DNA of 58,676 nt from Psychromonas antarctica (lineage in GTDB: Bacteria; Pseudomonadota; Gammaproteobacteria; Enterobacterales; Psychromonadaceae). The position numbers and the translations under genes are program-made. The stretch is from the NCBI RefSeq assembly GCF_022267535.1, contig NZ_JAHNZV010000017.1, forward strand, positions 1 to 58,676. Direction: 5' to 3'. Below are positions 54,990 to 58,676 of the stretch, in pieces (the stretch's first letter is position 1; each line of letters starts with the position of its first letter). The notes under the pieces are model-generated. The model did no database searches and was not told where the DNA came from. It was given only the letters and a program-made list of their open reading frames with translations.

Positions 54990-56996
54990 TTAAACCCAGT
55001 CAATTGACGTAGTAAATAGTTGCTCTCTAGACACGCTTCCCTTCACGATTAAAGTGGTAATGGCTGTGCGTTGATGATAGCCACGACTTATCCAACCTAA
55101 TGAGGGGTGGTCTGGATCTTTATGCCATTCACCGTGAATGCTTTCTAGTGTTAAATTATCAGGGAAAGAAATAACTACCTGGTTTTCACCTAAATTTAGC
55201 CGACAAATTTGACCATCAATCTTTATATCAGAGCAATATTCAGACAGATGAAAATAAAGTGCGATATCATGATCGCCTTGCGTTAAAATTTGATCGCTAA
55301 TTTGTAAGCGTCTTTTTTGTGAATCCAGCGCCAGTGATCGTTGATGTACGAGTGGTGAGCTGAGTCTTTTATATCCGCTATGCTGGCCTATGACCTCTCC
55401 ACCAATATCAGAGGCATGCCATTTTAGACACTGCGCCTTAGCATGCTGTTCCCACATAAAGGGGCCAGTCATAACCGATTGATCTCGTCCATCTACTTCT
55501 AATGTATTATGTGCTTGTGTTTTTCTAAACTGATCTCGCCAATTTGGGAAACTATAATAATCGTATGTGCCACTGTCGACCAATAAATCTAGACCATTAA
55601 TTCGCATCACCAAACTCAGTGCATCTGCATGGCCATGAGCTGCAATTGCGGTATATCCAAGCTCCGCACAATCGAATAAAACACTCACTTGATCCTGCTT
55701 TTCTAAACTTCCCGCCTGTAGTAAATAATAACCTGAAGCACTGAACTTATGCGAACTTAAAGAGACTGTGGATTGTGAGGTAGTTTGCTGGCGGCGTTCA
55801 ATACGTTGATTAAAAAGCCAAAAGGCCGACTCACTTGGCCTCTGAGTGCTGCTATTGAATATGTGATCGTCATAAAGATGCGCAGCCAGATCGCAAAGTG
55901 CATTAATGTTATGTACATGATCGCCTAGATCCAGTGCGTAACCATCATCTTGATCGCCCAACATAGGGTAATCGTCACCTCCTTGCGCGATTAAGGCGAT
56001 GAATTCTGCTATTTTATTGAGTGTGTGCTGATAAGCAGGTGAAAAAACATCTCCTTGCCAGTGCGCAATCTGTGATGAAAAAAGGTAAAACTGCCAAACA
56101 AAAAATTGATAGCTAAAACCGTGCTCTCTGCTGCAGCCATCAGAAAATGTTTGCGCCTGTATTTCTGTTTCTAACACTGCTTTGCTTTTCTGGCGCCAGT
56201 GTTGCGCATCTTTTAACATTGAAAAGTAACTGGCTGCAATATAAACACCAGCAGCTTCCCCCACTAGATGATTGTTAGCGGATGAGCCTTGTGAAAATTT
56301 TCCACTGACATCACGACAATGTAAATAAACGCTGTTTAATAGGCGCGCCTTAAAATCGCCAATAAATAGTCCCGAAGCGAGAATGAGATCAATAGCCCAT
56401 ACCCAGTTAATTATTCTTATACCCAATTCAAGTGGGTTGCGCCAGTTCATCCCATAACCGTATGGATTGGCATCTAGCCAACTGGTAAGTTGATTGACAA
56501 CGCCCTGTGCATATTTCATTTGCCCCGTCACCTGATAAGCTCGGGCTAATACAACCAACTGGTGATGCCGGTTTGGTTCCCAAACTAATTTGCAATCCCC
56601 ATTGATGCGAATATCACGGTAATTCACAGACATAATGGCGGCCAGACTTGTTGGCTGCCCCGTTGCATGATCTTTGTGCCAGTTTATCGGTGTTTCTAAA
56701 TCGTGATCTTGAAGATCAAAAAAACTGAGCTTATGTTGCAGGATTTTATCGGCTTTGCTCAGTAGTGCAGGTTTCCATGCGGGATTGAATTTTCCGATAT
56801 CCCCAACAAATACAGAAAATGCGGGAGAAAATTTTGCATTTTCTTGATAACTGGGAATAAATTTCGCCTTGGGCAAAAAATTTGTTTTTACCCGTAGATG
56901 CTCAATAAGTGATTTAGAAAGTGACGTAATACGCCAAATTATCTCTTTTGCTGACATCGTTTTAATACGTTTTACATACCAAGATAGTGCTTGCAT
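54990..56996 (-). CDS. Heparinase II/III-like polysaccharide lyase
   Basis: A 668-residue protein with an (alpha/alpha)-toroid N-terminal domain (about 100-370: NWHKDHATGQPT, WRNPLELGIRIINWVWAI, SSANNHLVGEAAGVYIAA, REHGFSYQFFVWQFYL) and a beta-sandwich heparinase II/III C-terminal domain (about 400-660: AHGHADALSLVMRINGLDLLVDSGTYDYY, RKTQAHNTLEVDG). No signal peptide was seen. In exosortase and other EPS clusters these proteins probably trim or edit the uronic-acid polymer. It lies 9 bases behind the exosortase gene. Confidence 0.88.
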   Translation of the reverse strand: MQALSWYVKRIKTMSAKEIIWRITSLSKSLIEHLRVKTNFLPKAKFIPSYQENAKFSPAFSVFVGDIGKFNPAWKPALLSKADKILQHKLSFFDLQDHDLETPINWHKDHATGQPTSLAAIMSVNYRDIRINGDCKLVWEPNRHHQLVVLARAYQVTGQMKYAQGVVNQLTSWLDANPYGYGMNWRNPLELGIRIINWVWAIDLILASGLFIGDFKARLLNSVYLHCRDVSGKFSQGSSANNHLVGEAAGVYIAASYFSMLKDAQHWRQKSKAVLETEIQAQTFSDGCSREHGFSYQFFVWQFYLFSSQIAHWQGDVFSPAYQHTLNKIAEFIALIAQGGDDYPMLGDQDDGYALDLGDHVHNINALCDLAAHLYDDHIFNSSTQRPSESAFWLFNQRIERRQQTTSQSTVSLSSHKFSASGYYLLQAGSLEKQDQVSVLFDCAELGYTAIAAHGHADALSLVMRINGLDLLVDSGTYDYYSFPNWRDQFRKTQAHNTLEVDGRDQSVMTGPFMWEQHAKAQCLKWHASDIGGEVIGQHSGYKRLSSPLVHQRSLALDSQKRRLQISDQILTQGDHDIALYFHLSEYCSDIKIDGQICRLNLGENQVVISFPDNLTLESIHGEWHKDPDHPSLGWISRGYHQRTAITTLIVKGSVSREQLFTTSIDWV

Positions 56997-57005
56997 AAAC
57001 TCTTC

Positions 57006-58493
57006 TTATATCGCTCTGTTGATGCTGATAGGTTGTAAGGTAAAGGCGGTGGCAAAGTCAGCAATAGTTTTTAACGCGAACGTCTCATTTTCATTTTTGT
57101 AATCAAATGCAATTGCAATTAGCGTAGCGCCAGGCTGACCTTTAATTGCCGCTTGAATTTCATGCCATTTAGTCGTTTTTTTATCAGCACTAAACTGACC
57201 ATCAACCAAGTACCAGTAAGCAATTAAACGGGAACGATGGCCATCCCGACGGAGCCTTATCAAATTAATCTGCTCCAGAAAAGGCGAATTTAACTGGATA
57301 GTCTGCTGTCTGACATCGAACCAGCGGTTTTCATCAAACAAGTGATTTTCAATAAAGATCATCTCTTCTCCCTGCCGCTGACGAATGTAATTTGCCAAGT
57401 AAACTTGGAGTAATTCCTTGCCTTGTAAAAAATAGTTAAACTCCTCGCTGCTGGCGCCATGTGAAACAGGATGCCAATTTGGGCTGGATGCATTATTTTG
57501 TGTCAATTGTGTATAAAGTGGGATAGTCGGCAGTATGAATTTATATTTTGAATCAAAACGAGAGGGAAGCAATACTGTCATTAGCGCAAAAAATAGCGTG
57601 ATTGCTGATACTGCGAACAAATACCTGAGGCGAATTTGCGGTGTTTTTCTTATCGCCTTTGGGAGTTCGTTGTTATCGGGAGTTTGTTCGCCGAAGTAGA
57701 TATTCCCTATAATGATGACGGATACAAAGCAAGCGGCAAAAACCATCCAGCCAAAGGTTAAGTGATCCTGAACAATAAAATGTTGCATCGCAGTTTGGCT
57801 GCCGACGATCACTATCACAGTGATGCGAATCCAGTTAGCGACAATTGCGACGGCCACGGCGAAAGCGAAAAAAACGAGCGTTGCTTGACGAGATAGATGA
57901 TTAATTTGCGCAACAAAAACTGCATATAACGCAGATGCCAAAAAGAAGCTTAGGCCGGAACAGGCCTCTTCAACTATAAAGGTTCCGCCGGGGGTGATTA
58001 GCTTGTATCCCTGCCTAATTATTTCAAAGCCAAGTAGATCAACGCTATGAAAACTTACCCAAGTTGATATCTCTCTTAAGGGGATTTGCAGCACATTCCA
58101 AATTGGCAGTACCAAAAGTATCATCACTAAAGGCAGCAATAACTTATTGATAGATTGAAAACCATAAAAAGAAACTAATAAAGTTATTATCACCAGAAAT
58201 AAGCTTAACATTTGTAATTGGCCAATGCTGGCTAGGCTGGCTAGCAGCAGCAACAAACTGGTCGCACTCAGCAACAGTAGGGCAAGTATATTACCTTGCG
58301 GGGACGCAAACACCTCTCTTTTCGTCCAAATAACATACAATGCAAGGGCTAAACCCAGTAGTCCGTGATTATAAGACCCCGTACTCCACCATTCATCAAA
58401 GAGATCAGCAAGCACCGCTGAATTGACTGTTAAGACAAATAAAAAATTAAACAAGAGAAAAGCGCTCAGTACTTTTCGATTATAAACCCACAT
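57006..58493 (-). CDS. xrtA: Exosortase A fused to an EpsI domain
   Basis: A 495-residue inner-membrane transpeptidase that sorts PEP-CTERM proteins. Seen: about eight membrane helices in residues 10-270 with the catalytic triad of the family: Cys178 in IVEEACSGLS, Arg223 in NWIRIT and His244 in DHLTFGW. The C-terminal part (about 290-495) is an EpsI-like periplasmic domain (LPTIPLYTQLTQNNASSPNWHPVSHGAS). It is the first gene of the minus-strand run. Its expected substrate in the window is the PSP-type protein at 36297-36854. Confidence 0.93.
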   Translation of the reverse strand: MWVYNRKVLSAFLLFNFLFVLTVNSAVLADLFDEWWSTGSYNHGLLGLALALYVIWTKREVFASPQGNILALLLLSATSLLLLLASLASIGQLQMLSLFLVIITLLVSFYGFQSINKLLLPLVMILLVLPIWNVLQIPLREISTWVSFHSVDLLGFEIIRQGYKLITPGGTFIVEEACSGLSFFLASALYAVFVAQINHLSRQATLVFFAFAVAVAIVANWIRITVIVIVGSQTAMQHFIVQDHLTFGWMVFAACFVSVIIIGNIYFGEQTPDNNELPKAIRKTPQIRLRYLFAVSAITLFFALMTVLLPSRFDSKYKFILPTIPLYTQLTQNNASSPNWHPVSHGASSEEFNYFLQGKELLQVYLANYIRQRQGEEMIFIENHLFDENRWFDVRQQTIQLNSPFLEQINLIRLRRDGHRSRLIAYWYLVDGQFSADKKTTKWHEIQAAIKGQPGATLIAIAFDYKNENETFALKTIADFATAFTLQPISINRAI

Positions 58494-58676
58494 AGAGTTG
58501 CCCTTAATGTAATTTAAACAATATGTTATTTAGTCAGTGAATAAATATACGCCAGAATACTCATTCGAAGGGGGCCGTTAGCACTGGCTTGTATATCTAG
58601 CTTTATAGTCAATGAGGTGGCCGCCTTTACTTTGCTCGATATTGATTCTATTTTTCATGTTAAGTATGTACGTTAC
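58494..58676 (-). other. Window edge upstream of xrtA
   Basis: An open minus-strand frame runs in from the window edge to a TAA at 58578-58580, reading an end ...GGHLIDYKARYTSQC. It could be the C-terminus of a gene beyond the window, but 32 codons are too few to tell. The remaining 84 bases before xrtA are AT-rich. Confidence 0.25.

Overview
The window looks like a chromosomal segment of a marine, probably cold-adapted gammaproteobacterium close to Psychromonas (inference, from AT-rich coding sequence, the gene orders coaE-zapD-yacG and rlmN-pilW-rodZ-ispG, a secreted ATP-dependent DNA ligase and Alteromonadales-like protein sequences). No rRNA, tRNA or CRISPR array was recognised. The left 35 kb is mostly conserved core genome; the right 23 kb is an accessory exopolysaccharide/exosortase locus.

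Core part (1-35 kb). A periplasmic-type ATP-dependent DNA ligase and nadC lie on the minus strand, divergent from coaE-zapD-yacG-hopJ. yciH converges on them. Next comes a Fur-box-preceded feoABC ferrous iron operon, then rlmN, pilW/pilF, rodZ and ispG ending at a strong terminator. The ammonium transporter amt, the uracil salvage pair upp-uraA (with a duplicated uraA tail behind it), an nfeD/slipin membrane-protease pair, a CNNM/CBS protein, an orphan small protein and a degenerate HD-GYP-like protein follow. Then come ydiJ-menI, cvfB, a family-9 glycosyltransferase, an alanine/glycine symporter preceded by a tandem glycine riboswitch, a U32 protein, and a set encoding a membrane protein, a DUF2987-like protein and a choline/thiamine-kinase-like enzyme.

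Exosortase part (35-58.7 kb), nearly all on the minus strand: exosortase A fused to an EpsI domain, heparinase II/III-like protein, a CelD-like acetyltransferase (plus strand), an FN3 lipoprotein, wecB-wecC (UDP-ManNAcA synthesis), the sensor kinase prsK, Wza-like export protein, Wzz-like chain-length protein, a CapB-like ATPase without the P-loop lysine, an outer-membrane barrel, the sigma-54 activator prsR, the TPR lipoprotein prsT, a PEP-CTERM-type substrate with a PSP sorting motif, and a polysaccharide deacetylase. Together they should build, export and modify an acidic exopolysaccharide and sort a surface protein to it.

The most striking event is an IS110-family element that splits prsK between its N-box and its G-boxes. 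The 225 bases upstream of its transposase fold as a bridge RNA would. Its two internal loops carry short guides matching the prsK target site and the element's own joined ends. The PEP-CTERM gene has a good sigma-54 promoter, so the insertion should disconnect PrsK from the PrsR/RpoN-controlled surface protein, perhaps reversibly. Other points of interest are a truncated second copy of the uraA 3' end, and several short decayed or unrecognised coding stretches in the intergenic gaps.
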